This document shows, piece by piece, positions 53,313-61,891 of a stretch of 64,000 nt of DNA. Position numbers and translations under genes: made by a program. This DNA comes from Terriglobales bacterium (lineage in GTDB: Bacteria; Acidobacteriota; Terriglobia; Terriglobales; Acidobacteriaceae), in contig DATHMF010000017.1 of the NCBI GenBank assembly GCA_035487355.1, forward strand, positions 24,299 to 88,298. The letters are read 5' to 3'. Under the pieces are notes generated by a model. It did no database searches. It was not told the DNA's origin and worked only from the letters and a program-made list of their open reading frames with translations. The number at the start of each line of letters is the position of its first letter. The stretch's first letter is position 1.

Positions 53313-53703
53313 TGGGTCCTCTATTGTCAGTCCTCAGAATCCCGCATCGCAAATGAATTTTCAAAGACCGCAAGGGCCAATGCCCCGCATTCTTGAATGC
53401 ATAACGTAGACATACGTCTAGCACAATTGTGGCCTGTAGTTTCCAGGAAAGCAAGGTTTTGATATCAGAGTGGTATCATGCGGTACTCAGTTGTCAGTAC
53501 TCAGTACTCAGAAAAAAGCAACCGCAAAGACCTTTTGCAGGGCCTGACCCTGCCCCTTTGCAAAAAAATTGAATTAATTGTCATCAGAAAAATTAATTGT
53601 CATCAGAAGCCATAGAAAACATTACAATTATCAGCCATCAGTTAGTTCCCGGCCCCCGTTCCACTTCGGTCTGAAGATATTACCCATACAAGGAGGATCT
53701 AAT
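53313..53703. other. Upstream region of the TonB receptor with recurring motifs
   Basis: This stretch holds no gene. It contains GAATTTTCAAAGACC (53352-53366), the inverted repeat GCATTCTTGAATGC (near 53388), TGATATCAGAGTGGTATCA (53460-53478) and TACTCAG heptamers (53484-53511). Two copies of AATTAATTGTCATCAGAA follow near 53573-53607, and AAGGAGG at 53690-53696 serves the next gene. The first three motifs recur in the same order at 33808-33899. Confidence 0.55.
53484..53511. repeat. Heptamer tandem repeat (TACTCAG type)
   Basis: Four 7-bp units: TACTCAG, TTGTCAG, TACTCAG, TACTCAG. Confidence 0.8.
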
Positions 53704-56700
53704 ATGCAACCTTCAGCCATCCGTTGGTATAGCCTGATCGTTCTCTGCCTTATGTTTGCTGGCCAGCTCTATGCGCAAAGCGCAGCCTCGGCAGCCATTG
53801 TAGGAGTTGTGACCGATTCCCAGGGCGCAGTGGTGCCCAACGCGGCGGTTACTGCGACCAATATTGCGACCGGAATTTCCTACTCAACCAAGACTACGTC
53901 CAGCGGCAATTTTGTGATTCCCAATTTGCCCCCGGCTACATACGACGTCAAAGTTGAGGCCGCAAGTTTTGTTCCTCATATAGCCAAGGCCGTCAAACTC
54001 AACGTAGGCGACCAAAGGGACCTCAACTTCAAACTTGGCGCAGCGGGAACCGCACAAATCGTTGAAGTAACTGCAGAGACGCCGCTGCTGGAAAGCACCA
54101 AGACGGAAGTATCCACTTCGGTTACCGACCTGGATATGGAAAGGCTGCCCACGATCAGCGGGGCGGGCGGCATCGCTAATGATTACGCCCAACTTGCTCT
54201 GACTGTTCCGGGCGTGAAATCGGATTTTAGCGGTGTCAGCAACCCCGTAGGCGCGGGGGACCTGATTGGCCCAGGTTCCATTAATAATCGCGGCAATCTG
54301 TACAACGTAGATGGCGGCAATATCACCGACCAGGTGGTTTCAGCCCGTTTTGGAGGAGTAGGCGCATCTGTGGACGAGATCCAGGAGTTCCAGGTCAAGA
54401 CCAACAACTACAACGCCGAATATGGACAAGCGGGAGGCTTGATCATCAACGCCGTGACCAAATCGGGAACCAACAGTATTCACGGCGACGCGCACATGTA
54501 TTTCCGCGGCCGAAACCTCACCGCATCCGATCCTTTCTATAAACTTAATTTGTTTCAGAACGCCTTGCCTCGAGGGACCGCTGGGCCTCCAGGCACCCCT
54601 TACTGCCCAAAAAGAGATTTTGTTGGAACGACCCTGGTGAGCGTGGATGGTTGCGATCGAGCACCGTTCCAGCGGCATGAAGGCGGTTTTACCATAGGCG
54701 GTCCGTTCATCAAAGACCGGTTCTTCTGGTTCGGCAGTTATGAGATAAGCCATCAATCGGCACCGTTGACCCTGACCCCGCCGGGAGCGGTGCAGACGGT
54801 GCAGCAACCGGTCAATAATCTTCTCTACTCCGGCAAACTCGATTTTAAGCTGAACAACAGCAACACTCTCAGCGCTCGCTTCAACATTGACCGGCAATTC
54901 TTTGACAACCTGGTCACCCAGACCAGCAACAACATCACACCAGATGTCCTTACCATTCAGTCAAATCATAGTTCAGGCCTGAACCTTTCATGGATCTCAA
55001 GCATTACACCCAACCTGGTCAACGAAGCCCGCTTCTTCCATTACCGCACCAAAAACACCCTGCCCGACAAGACCATTGTCCCGGGGGTGCAGCACCCCAA
55101 TTTCCTGAGCGGTGCCGATTTCTGTTGTCCCCAGGGTGCTTTCGACAGGCGCTTTCAGTACATGGATAACCTCACCTGGAGCCGCGGGTCACATACTTTT
55201 AAGACCGGCTTCAACATCAGCTACTACCCGTGGTTTTCACTATTTCAGCAGTTCCATTTTGGGCAGTATGTTGTGAATGCCGCCAATGCACCGCAATCGT
55301 TCACATTTGCGGTTGGCCCTGGCCAAGTGACATCCAAAGACAACATCTATGGATTTTATTTCCAGGACACGTGGAAGGTAACCCGCAACTTCACTCTCAA
55401 TTATGGGCTGCGTTATGACTACGAGGCCGGGGCCTTTAAGGGCGGGGTCATTCACGGTCCCAACGGAACTTGCTTTGAGGGCAACGGGTTTATTTCTGCC
55501 TGCTCCTCTGACGGCAATAACTTTCAGCCTCGCCTGGGATTCACCTATGCTCTGGGAGAGAAGACGCTGGTCAAAGCCTCATTCGCCGAGAGCAGTGTGC
55601 CGGCCTTTAACAACGTGGTGCTGGACTCATTGAATTTTGACGGCGTAACTTTGAATACCATTACCACCACGAATCCGGCGGTTCTGGCGGCCTATCCCAA
55701 CGCTCCCAGCCCGGCGCTGCTGGCGTCGGTGGTTCCTCCGGGGAATGGTTTCTTCGGCCGTGTTCGTCCCATTTCTTCACACCTGAGAAACCCTGAGGTG
55801 CGTAGTGTCAACTTTGGGGTGCAGCATGAATTCACCAAGACGCTGAGCGCAGAGATCCAATACCTTGGCGAATTTGGATTCGGGCTGTTTGGCGAGCGCG
55901 ACGTCAATGCCCCGGTGGTTGCGGCTGATCCGGCCCATCCCGGCTTTTTCTACTTCCAGAATCAGGCGCCGGTCAATCCTGCCCTTGCTGTGAGCGCCCG
56001 GCCCGACAATCGTTTTACAGCGATCCGCACCAACGAAAATACACGAACTTCGCATTACAACGGTTTGCTGGTCAGCGCAACCAAGCGTTTTTCCAACCAC
56101 GTGCAGTTCAACGCCAGTTACACTTGGTCGCACGCGCTCACTTCGGGCGAAGACTTCTTTGGCCTCTCCGAACCCGGCGATCCACGGAACATACGCGCCG
56201 AGCTTGGACCCGCTTTCAATGACATTCGCCACGCCGCCAACTTCGGTGTGGTGCTGGATTCGGGAAAGGCCACGGAAAACCGATTTGCCGGCTGGTTCAT
56301 CAATGATTTGGGGCTGAATTTTGTGGGACAGCTTCAATCGGGCCGTCCCTATCCTGTTTCAACCGGCAGCGCGGGCTATGCCGATGCCCGCTTCTTTGGG
56401 GCCGGCAACGAAACCCAGCAACGGCCTCGCGTGCTGGCAGATGGAACAATTACAACCGCTGGCATCGCCTCGTTTACCGGATCGAACGCACTCTTCGGTC
56501 CGGGGGGAGTAGCAAGTTGTATTGCCGCTGGGTTTCCCGCCGCAAGTTGCAGTTCCATTCAGAACACGTTCCTGGCTCCTGCAAGCGCTAGTGGACTGGG
56601 CGCTGTGGACGCCCTCACCGGTGACATCGTGGACTTCCAATTCCTGAATGGTAACGTAGGCAGGGATGCGGGTCGAGGGGCTCCTCTCTACCGGGTAGAT

Positions 56701-57081
56701 ATGTCCCTCCACAAGTCATTCAAGATTCCCAACACCGAACATGTGAGCGTTGAACTCAGGGCAGATGCCATTAACGTTTTCAATCACCCGAACTATCAGA
56801 GCTTTAACAGCAACGATGTAACTGCGGCTTTAGGGTTCTCACTTACTGCCACAGGCGCACCGGCTTCGGACTTTTTTACGTGCAGTGTTTGTATGCGTCC
56901 TAATGGGACCATCGTAGGCAGCGGCGGACAGGTGCTGCACCTCTCCACCTTGCAGCATGGGAAGGTGAGTCCGGACTTACTGAAGCCGATCTTTGGACCA
57001 GCTCTTGCCGGTATCGGGGACCCGGCCAGTACGGACTTCGTTCCGCGAATCTTCCAGCTTTCTTTCCACGTCCGCTTTTAG
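53704..57081 (+). CDS. Oar-type TonB-dependent receptor with carboxypeptidase-like N-terminal domain
   Basis: A 1125-residue outer-membrane receptor for large substrates, energised by TonB. A signal peptide (YSLIVLCLMFAGQLYAQ) precedes a CarboxypepD_reg-like beta domain at about 27-110 (AAIVGVVTDSQGAVVPNAAV, LPPATYDVKVEA). The plug follows at about 120-235 with NRGNLYNVDGGNITD and EIQEFQVKTNNYNAEYGQAGG. The rest is a 22-strand barrel ending in FQLSFHVRF with a terminal Phe. This layout matches Acidobacteriota Oar-like receptors used for oligosaccharides. AAGGAGG lies seven bases before the ATG, which fixes the start. Neighbouring pectinase genes suggest pectin oligomers as cargo, which is an inference. 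Confidence 0.93.
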   Translation: MQPSAIRWYSLIVLCLMFAGQLYAQSAASAAIVGVVTDSQGAVVPNAAVTATNIATGISYSTKTTSSGNFVIPNLPPATYDVKVEAASFVPHIAKAVKLNVGDQRDLNFKLGAAGTAQIVEVTAETPLLESTKTEVSTSVTDLDMERLPTISGAGGIANDYAQLALTVPGVKSDFSGVSNPVGAGDLIGPGSINNRGNLYNVDGGNITDQVVSARFGGVGASVDEIQEFQVKTNNYNAEYGQAGGLIINAVTKSGTNSIHGDAHMYFRGRNLTASDPFYKLNLFQNALPRGTAGPPGTPYCPKRDFVGTTLVSVDGCDRAPFQRHEGGFTIGGPFIKDRFFWFGSYEISHQSAPLTLTPPGAVQTVQQPVNNLLYSGKLDFKLNNSNTLSARFNIDRQFFDNLVTQTSNNITPDVLTIQSNHSSGLNLSWISSITPNLVNEARFFHYRTKNTLPDKTIVPGVQHPNFLSGADFCCPQGAFDRRFQYMDNLTWSRGSHTFKTGFNISYYPWFSLFQQFHFGQYVVNAANAPQSFTFAVGPGQVTSKDNIYGFYFQDTWKVTRNFTLNYGLRYDYEAGAFKGGVIHGPNGTCFEGNGFISACSSDGNNFQPRLGFTYALGEKTLVKASFAESSVPAFNNVVLDSLNFDGVTLNTITTTNPAVLAAYPNAPSPALLASVVPPGNGFFGRVRPISSHLRNPEVRSVNFGVQHEFTKTLSAEIQYLGEFGFGLFGERDVNAPVVAADPAHPGFFYFQNQAPVNPALAVSARPDNRFTAIRTNENTRTSHYNGLLVSATKRFSNHVQFNASYTWSHALTSGEDFFGLSEPGDPRNIRAELGPAFNDIRHAANFGVVLDSGKATENRFAGWFINDLGLNFVGQLQSGRPYPVSTGSAGYADARFFGAGNETQQRPRVLADGTITTAGIASFTGSNALFGPGGVASCIAAGFPAASCSSIQNTFLAPASASGLGAVDALTGDIVDFQFLNGNVGRDAGRGAPLYRVDMSLHKSFKIPNTEHVSVELRADAINVFNHPNYQSFNSNDVTAALGFSLTATGAPASDFFTCSVCMRPNGTIVGSGGQVLHLSTLQHGKVSPDLLKPIFGPALAGIGDPASTDFVPRIFQLSFHVRF

Positions 57082-57182
57082 GACTGTTAGAGTGGGTGTG
57101 GACAAAAAGTTGAGACGAATGTATCAGCGTCTGGTTTTCAGAGTTTGCAGAAAAAACTAGCAGTACGATGAAGGCATGTATC

Positions 57183-57204
57183 AGGCCCGACTTTAGTCGG
57201 GCCT
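57183..57204 (+). terminator. Terminator hairpin after the TonB receptor gene
   Basis: AGGCCCGACT and AGTCGGGCCT form a perfect 10-bp stem with a TT turn (in practice a larger loop), followed by TTCCGCTT. It lies about 100 bp after the receptor stop. The weak T-tract lowers confidence. Confidence 0.65.
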
Positions 57205-57262
57205 TTCCGCTTCGGCCGCAGTGACACGTGCGAATATCATATGTGAGACGTCAACCTAACAG

Positions 57263-57364
57263 ACTCCGGGGTTTAGAAGAGACGACAAGCGAATAGTGAC
57301 AGGCAGCGATGGAAGTGCGTGGTATACAGATAACCACTACAACAAGGATCATTCACGCGAATGA
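57263..57364 (+). pseudogene. C-terminal remnant of a barnase-type ribonuclease
   Basis: An open stretch with an upstream TAA and no start encodes TPGFRRDDKRIVTGSDG, then SAWYTDNHYNKDHSRE and a stop. This matches the end of bacterial guanyl-type RNases, where RIVTG ... YYTDDHY precedes the catalytic His region and the final Phe-Arg strand. The N-terminal two-thirds of the enzyme are missing, and the terminal TF-R strand appears altered. The barstar-like gene starts 15 bp downstream. The fragment therefore looks like a decayed toxin beside its immunity gene. Confidence 0.7.
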
Positions 57365-57378
57365 GGTAACTGAGATAG

Positions 57379-57945
57379 ATGTCTAAAATGAAGCTGGAGT
57401 CGATTGAGCCACCGTACTTCTACATTCTTGTTGGAAGCACGGATGAATTTGGCAAGTATGCCTATAGACTAAATTATGAAAAAGGATATCAATTTGCCGT
57501 TCGGGTCGTTCGTGGACATAAGATGAAACGGCTCGAAAGCCTTTTCAACGAACTCGCTGCTGCGCTTCAGTTTCCTGACTACTTTGGTGAAAATTGGGCC
57601 GCCTTAGAAGATTGTTTATTTGACCTTGAGTGGCTTCGCGCTGAAGGTTACGTCCTGATGATACCTCGCGCAGCTAACATTCTGTGTGATGATCATCCGG
57701 AAGAACGTGCCGTATTCATTCGAACATTGCTTCGTACTTGTAAGTACTGGGCGACCGCGCACATGGCCTTTCCCTCGAGGGAGCTGAAACTAGCCCCATT
57801 CCATGTTCTATTCCATGCTACGGAATCCGAAGTCGAACTTGTCCGCCAATTTCTGAGTCCTGAGAGCCCGGATACTCCGATTATTCCTCTAAGCGAAATC
57901 CCAGATCCTGCTTCTGACATATCGACAATGGAACGCCGAGCATAA
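57379..57945 (+). CDS. Barstar family ribonuclease inhibitor
   Basis: A 188-residue cytosolic protein. The barstar core is visible at about 45-90: MKRLESLFNELAAALQFPDY then FGENWAALEDCLFDLEWL, with the acidic inhibitory helix (Asp/Glu cluster) conserved. An N-terminal extension of about 40 residues and a C-terminal extension of about 80 are longer than classical barstar (about 90 residues). Its natural partner would be a barnase-type RNase; only a fragment of one lies 15 bp upstream. It may protect against invading or neighbouring RNases, but this is inference. Confidence 0.87.
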   Translation: MSKMKLESIEPPYFYILVGSTDEFGKYAYRLNYEKGYQFAVRVVRGHKMKRLESLFNELAAALQFPDYFGENWAALEDCLFDLEWLRAEGYVLMIPRAANILCDDHPEERAVFIRTLLRTCKYWATAHMAFPSRELKLAPFHVLFHATESEVELVRQFLSPESPDTPIIPLSEIPDPASDISTMERRA

Positions 57946-57975
57946 TTTGCTACTCCGATCCCGCCGCAGCAAGTT

Positions 57976-60624
57976 TCAGTTAGAACTGGGCTTCGTGGAT
58001 GTATCGGGCGTTCCCGACCTCTGCGGTTTATGACTGGGGTGGTATGTCTGTTCAGGCTCCCATGCATCCGCCCCAGCAAGGAATTTTTCTGCTATGAAGC
58101 TCTCCGCCTCGGCCGCGGTGAGCGCGTGCGAATAAGGCTCGCGTTTGTCTTTATCTGGGGCAGGGGCTGAGGCAGGGCTGGTGGAGTTGAACTCGGCGTA
58201 GTAAGCGGTTTCGAGTGAATTGGTCTCTCCCGGATGCCACTCGCGCCAGCCCTCGGGTTCAACGTGGGCCTGCATCTCTGTATTCAGAAAAACCACGCTG
58301 GCATAAGGACGCCACGGACGCCCCAGAAATATGTGGTCCACGCCCGGCTCGGCCGTGATCTTGCAATGGTCGAACACAAACCCGCTCTCCTCTTGCGGGT
58401 AGCGTTTACTCTGCGCCGTGAGCATGACGATGGAATGTGGAATGGCATGGATTTCGCATTCGCTGAATACCGCTTTGGCATCGCCAAAGATGAAGTCCAC
58501 GTTGCCCTCGATATAGCAATGCGAGAAAAACTGGCGCGCCAAAGTGCACGAGCCTTGCTCGCTGGCGCAGCCCTTGCTGCCGGCGTAAAGCGTGTCCTGC
58601 GCGCCGAGCATCCGCACGTTATGAAGAACGGCGCGGTCCCCGGTGATGGCCAGCGCGACCGCTTGCGATCCTTGTGGGGTGAGCGGCCTGTCTTTGCTGA
58701 AGTCGTTGGCAAACGTCATGCCTTCGGCAGAAAAATCGTCTGCCGTGACGCTGACGGTTGCGGAGTTGAGCGTGCCTCCGCTCGTGCCTGCGCTGTTGCC
58801 GTAGACAATCGTGATCTGCGAAGCATTATTTGCGCCTTCCAAGTGCAAATGCGGTTTGCTTACCCTCACCACCTCGCGATAGACCCCGGGACGAATACGA
58901 ATAGTGCCGCCTTCGTCCGTCAGCGCGTCCACAGCCTGTTGCACAGTGCGAAAGTCTCCGCTGCCATCAGCCGCGACTAGGAACTGAGATTGCTTGGCGT
59001 GAGAAGCTTTAGAAGGTTCGCTCGCCGTTGCTTCGGGAAAAGGTACGAATACATTTTTCTCGCAAGCGGGCGGCTTGCGCTCTCCTGGAAGGTTGGTCAG
59101 CTTAACGTCTTCGCCGGTTGGAATGAAGCTCACCCGTCCGGGACCGAAGGTGAGGTGTGCATGCTGCGCGCGAATCTGCGTCGGCTTCAATCCGTCAACT
59201 GCCACGCCATCCATTGTGAGCTTTAGCGGGTGCGCGGCGTCTGGCCCCTCAAGCGTGACTTCGCCCGGAGTCGTGCTGCGTACGTCGTGAAGAGTGATCT
59301 CTTGAAAATCAGGAATCAGGTTTCCGGTCTGGTCGCTGTAAAACGGGTCCATCATGATCGGATTTTTTACATCTCTCATGCACACGTTGCGATAGGAGAC
59401 ATCGCGTACCGCGCCACCCCGGCTTGCATCTGACTTGATGCGCAAGCCGTTGTCGGCGCCATCAATCGTCAGGTCGTCTACTTCAATGGCGTTCACCCCG
59501 CCGCTGGTCTCGCTCCCAATGGACATGCCATGCCCAGAAAAGAAATGGTTATGGGCGACCGTGATGTGCGCCGCCGGCCCGGCACTGCCGGCTTTAATTG
59601 CGACATTGTCGTCCCCGGCGCGTATGTATGAATAAAGGATGCTGACGTTGGTGGAAGACGATGGATCTATACCATCAGTGTTGCGCGCCGTTCGCGGGGA
59701 ATCAATCTTCACGCCCCAGGCGGTAAAGCCATTCGTCCGGCCCACAATCACGTGAAAGTTGGGCGAATTCCGCAGCGTGATCTTGTACAGCGTGAATCCA
59801 TCAGCGTGATCGGCGACGATAATCCGCGGACAATTCTGTTTGGTATTTTCGCGCTTCGCTACTTGCGCCAGGTCCCACCAGGAAACATTTGTCTTCGTGT
59901 TGGTGAGCTTTGCTCCTCCTTGCCCGTCAATTACACCTTCACCCATGACGGCGGCATCGCTGGCGTCGTGAACGCGGATGAGCGGCTTGCATCCCTTCCC
60001 GTTCCGGTCAACCACGCCGCAACTGCCCGGGGTAACGTCAAAATCACGGGGGTTGCGCGAGGCGTATAAAGTTGTATTCGTCGCCACCAGAAGCGTGACT
60101 CCGCTTTTCAACTCCAGGGGACCCGAGAGGAAGGCATTCTTTCCGCCGTCAGCCCGCAACTCGACGCTCATTCCCGGGTGGCAGCCGTTGATCGCCGCTT
60201 GTATCCGCCCAGTATCGAGCTTGTCTTCTTGTGTGCTGCCCGTCTGGTTTGCGAGCTGAGCATGCAATGTAGTGCAGACCGGAGGGACGCGGGGTTCGGT
60301 TACAACCCGCGTGTCCTGAGCAGAAGCGTTTAAGGCAGTTAAAACCAGCAGTACTAAGAATAACGCTGAAACTGGTTTGGCTCTGCTGACATCCTTATTC
60401 CCTGAAAAAAACCTAGGTCCCTCGACTCCGCCGCGAAGCGCGGCTGCGCTCGGGATGACAAAAGTGGGATTAGACCTCTCAATTTTACCGCCGCCCAATT
60501 CCAATCCTCGAACCCAAGTGGTACTAAGGATGTCAACGCGGCGAACTGGTTCCGTAAATGGGCATTGTCTATGACTGCATGATTTGTGCCGAAGCTGCAG
60601 AACGTAATCACTGGGTCTCATCAT
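57976..60624 (-). CDS. Fused polygalacturonase (GH28) and pectinesterase (CE8), secreted
   Basis: An 882-residue two-enzyme protein. The GH28 half has NTDGID (315-320), RAGDDNVAIK (Asp338/339), SGHGMSIGSE (His365) and RIKSD (395-399), the complete catalytic set for hydrolysing polygalacturonan. The CE8 half (about 545-830) has LGAQDTLY (Asp677), EGNVDFIFG (Asp710) and LGRPW (Arg769), the pectinesterase catalytic triad region. It should de-esterify and cut pectin outside the cell. The signal peptide core (VSALFLVLLVLTALNASAQ) starts only near residue 85. The ATG at 60624 has AAGGA upstream, and part of the intervening sequence is a dispersed repeat, so the true start is uncertain. It follows the LysR gene by 15 bp. 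Confidence 0.85.
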   Translation of the reverse strand: MMRPSDYVLQLRHKSCSHRQCPFTEPVRRVDILSTTWVRGLELGGGKIERSNPTFVIPSAAALRGGVEGPRFFSGNKDVSRAKPVSALFLVLLVLTALNASAQDTRVVTEPRVPPVCTTLHAQLANQTGSTQEDKLDTGRIQAAINGCHPGMSVELRADGGKNAFLSGPLELKSGVTLLVATNTTLYASRNPRDFDVTPGSCGVVDRNGKGCKPLIRVHDASDAAVMGEGVIDGQGGAKLTNTKTNVSWWDLAQVAKRENTKQNCPRIIVADHADGFTLYKITLRNSPNFHVIVGRTNGFTAWGVKIDSPRTARNTDGIDPSSSTNVSILYSYIRAGDDNVAIKAGSAGPAAHITVAHNHFFSGHGMSIGSETSGGVNAIEVDDLTIDGADNGLRIKSDASRGGAVRDVSYRNVCMRDVKNPIMMDPFYSDQTGNLIPDFQEITLHDVRSTTPGEVTLEGPDAAHPLKLTMDGVAVDGLKPTQIRAQHAHLTFGPGRVSFIPTGEDVKLTNLPGERKPPACEKNVFVPFPEATASEPSKASHAKQSQFLVAADGSGDFRTVQQAVDALTDEGGTIRIRPGVYREVVRVSKPHLHLEGANNASQITIVYGNSAGTSGGTLNSATVSVTADDFSAEGMTFANDFSKDRPLTPQGSQAVALAITGDRAVLHNVRMLGAQDTLYAGSKGCASEQGSCTLARQFFSHCYIEGNVDFIFGDAKAVFSECEIHAIPHSIVMLTAQSKRYPQEESGFVFDHCKITAEPGVDHIFLGRPWRPYASVVFLNTEMQAHVEPEGWREWHPGETNSLETAYYAEFNSTSPASAPAPDKDKREPYSHALTAAEAESFIAEKFLAGADAWEPEQTYHPSHKPQRSGTPDTSTKPSSN
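60401..60464. repeat. Dispersed repeat inside the 5' part of the pectinase gene
   Basis: A ~60-bp block (CCTGAAAAAAACCTAGGTCC ... GGATGACAAAAG) matches the interior of the MITE-like elements at 6750-6810 and 8045-8105 with few differences. Part of its GGATGACA end also occurs at 2145-2186. It is read through in the annotated frame of the GH28-CE8 gene between the upstream ATG and the signal peptide. Confidence 0.8.
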
Positions 60625-60639
60625 CTCATCCTTAAAAGT

Positions 60640-61548
60640 TTATCGTGAATTATCGAGCGCTTTCTTGAGGAACATTGCAACGTATTCCGTCAGGGCGCGC
60701 GGACGTGATGTTAATGGCATGGCGAACGCTTGCCGCCTGATCAGCCGGTGTCCCGCGACTCTCAGGGTCTGGAAGTACTTCGTAGACCGTCGCAGCGCAT
60801 GCTCCGGCAGTATGGAGTAACCCAGGCCCGATTCCACCAGGTGCTTGATGGCTTCTGTGTCCGAGGCTTCCATGATCACTCGCGGCTTCAAGCCCAGACT
60901 CTCCAGAAAACGGTCAATGACCTGGCGCATATTGGTCCCTTTGGTGTAAAGCAGGAATGGAACATTCTCTAGCTGGCTGGGACGAATCATGCCGATGTGA
61001 TTGCCGTGGACCTGCTTCGGCGACGGACGTATCACCAGCAACTCTTCGTCAAACAACGGCACAATGCGCAGATTGTTGGTCTTGACCGGCAGCGAGATGA
61101 GCCCAAGGTCGAACCGGCGGTCCAGCAACCCGGCGACAATCCCTTCCGTGGTAAGCACCGAAACATGCAGATCGAGATTGGGAAGCTCCTTGCGGAGTTT
61201 GTTAATCGGGTGTCCAAGCGCGGGGCTGGCCAGGCGATAGATCAGCGTTGTAGTGCCGCTTGCGAAATGAAATGGACGCGAATCGCGGGCGGCGTCATTC
61301 GCAAAATCTTTCTTCAGGTACTGAAACCGCACCATGACCGCCTTGGCTTGTTCCGCAAGCCGCAGTGCGGCCGGTGTGGGTGTGAGCTTTCTGCCTGATT
61401 TCACGAAGAGATCAACCCCTAATTCGGAAGCCAGAGCCTGGATTTGCCGGCTGACCGCCGCGGGCGAGAGCCGCAGGTTCTCCGCCGCCCGTGTCATGGT
61501 TGGAGAGTGGATGACTTCCAGCAATGATTCAAGTTGTCGTATATCCAT
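60640..61548 (-). CDS. LysR-type transcriptional regulator
   Basis: A 302-residue DNA-binding regulator. The winged helix-turn-helix covers about 1-65 (IRQLESLLEVIHSPTMTRAA, LRLSPAAVSRQIQALASELG). A two-lobed effector-binding domain follows from about 90 (HFASGTTTLIYRLASPALGH, LGLISLPVKTNNLRIVPLF). It lies 15 bp upstream of the GH28-CE8 gene on the same strand and is divergent from the pectate lyase gene. It probably controls both in response to a pectin-derived sugar acid, an inference from position. Confidence 0.93.
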   Translation of the reverse strand: MDIRQLESLLEVIHSPTMTRAAENLRLSPAAVSRQIQALASELGVDLFVKSGRKLTPTPAALRLAEQAKAVMVRFQYLKKDFANDAARDSRPFHFASGTTTLIYRLASPALGHPINKLRKELPNLDLHVSVLTTEGIVAGLLDRRFDLGLISLPVKTNNLRIVPLFDEELLVIRPSPKQVHGNHIGMIRPSQLENVPFLLYTKGTNMRQVIDRFLESLGLKPRVIMEASDTEAIKHLVESGLGYSILPEHALRRSTKYFQTLRVAGHRLIRRQAFAMPLTSRPRALTEYVAMFLKKALDNSR

Positions 61549-61891
61549 GTCTCGGTTTCCTTATCGTTTCCTTTTCTGGGAATCATTCAAATTCGCGACG
61601 GCTTGATCCAAAGCTCATGGAAGATAGTTGAGCAAATGTCAAAGATGATAGCTCTTTTGCGAGACATTTTATTGTTTAAAAAAATTGAACGTACCATTGC
61701 AATCTTTTAGTTTGACGCAACGATGGCATCGTTTTAGCTTCTGAAACGCTCGCGCGGGCGAACGCTTCGCCCGATTCAGGAACCAACACAGCGGGCGGGC
61801 GCAAGTCAGTCCCGGCGCCGTTTTGTAGTGCATAGCAACCAATTCGAGAGACCCAAGGACCACTTGGGCGACTGATTCAACGGAGGATAAC
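61549..61891. promoter_or_regulatory. Divergent promoter region of the pectin locus
   Basis: This 343-bp gap holds the promoters of the LysR gene and the pectate lyase. GTTTAA-AAAAA-TTGAAC (61674-61690) is a near-perfect inverted repeat of the size of a LysR-type box, about 125 bp from the LysR start. GGAGG at 61882-61886 is the ribosome-binding site of the lyase. The A+T-rich patch around 61660-61720 suits a promoter. No gene is supported here. Confidence 0.4.
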
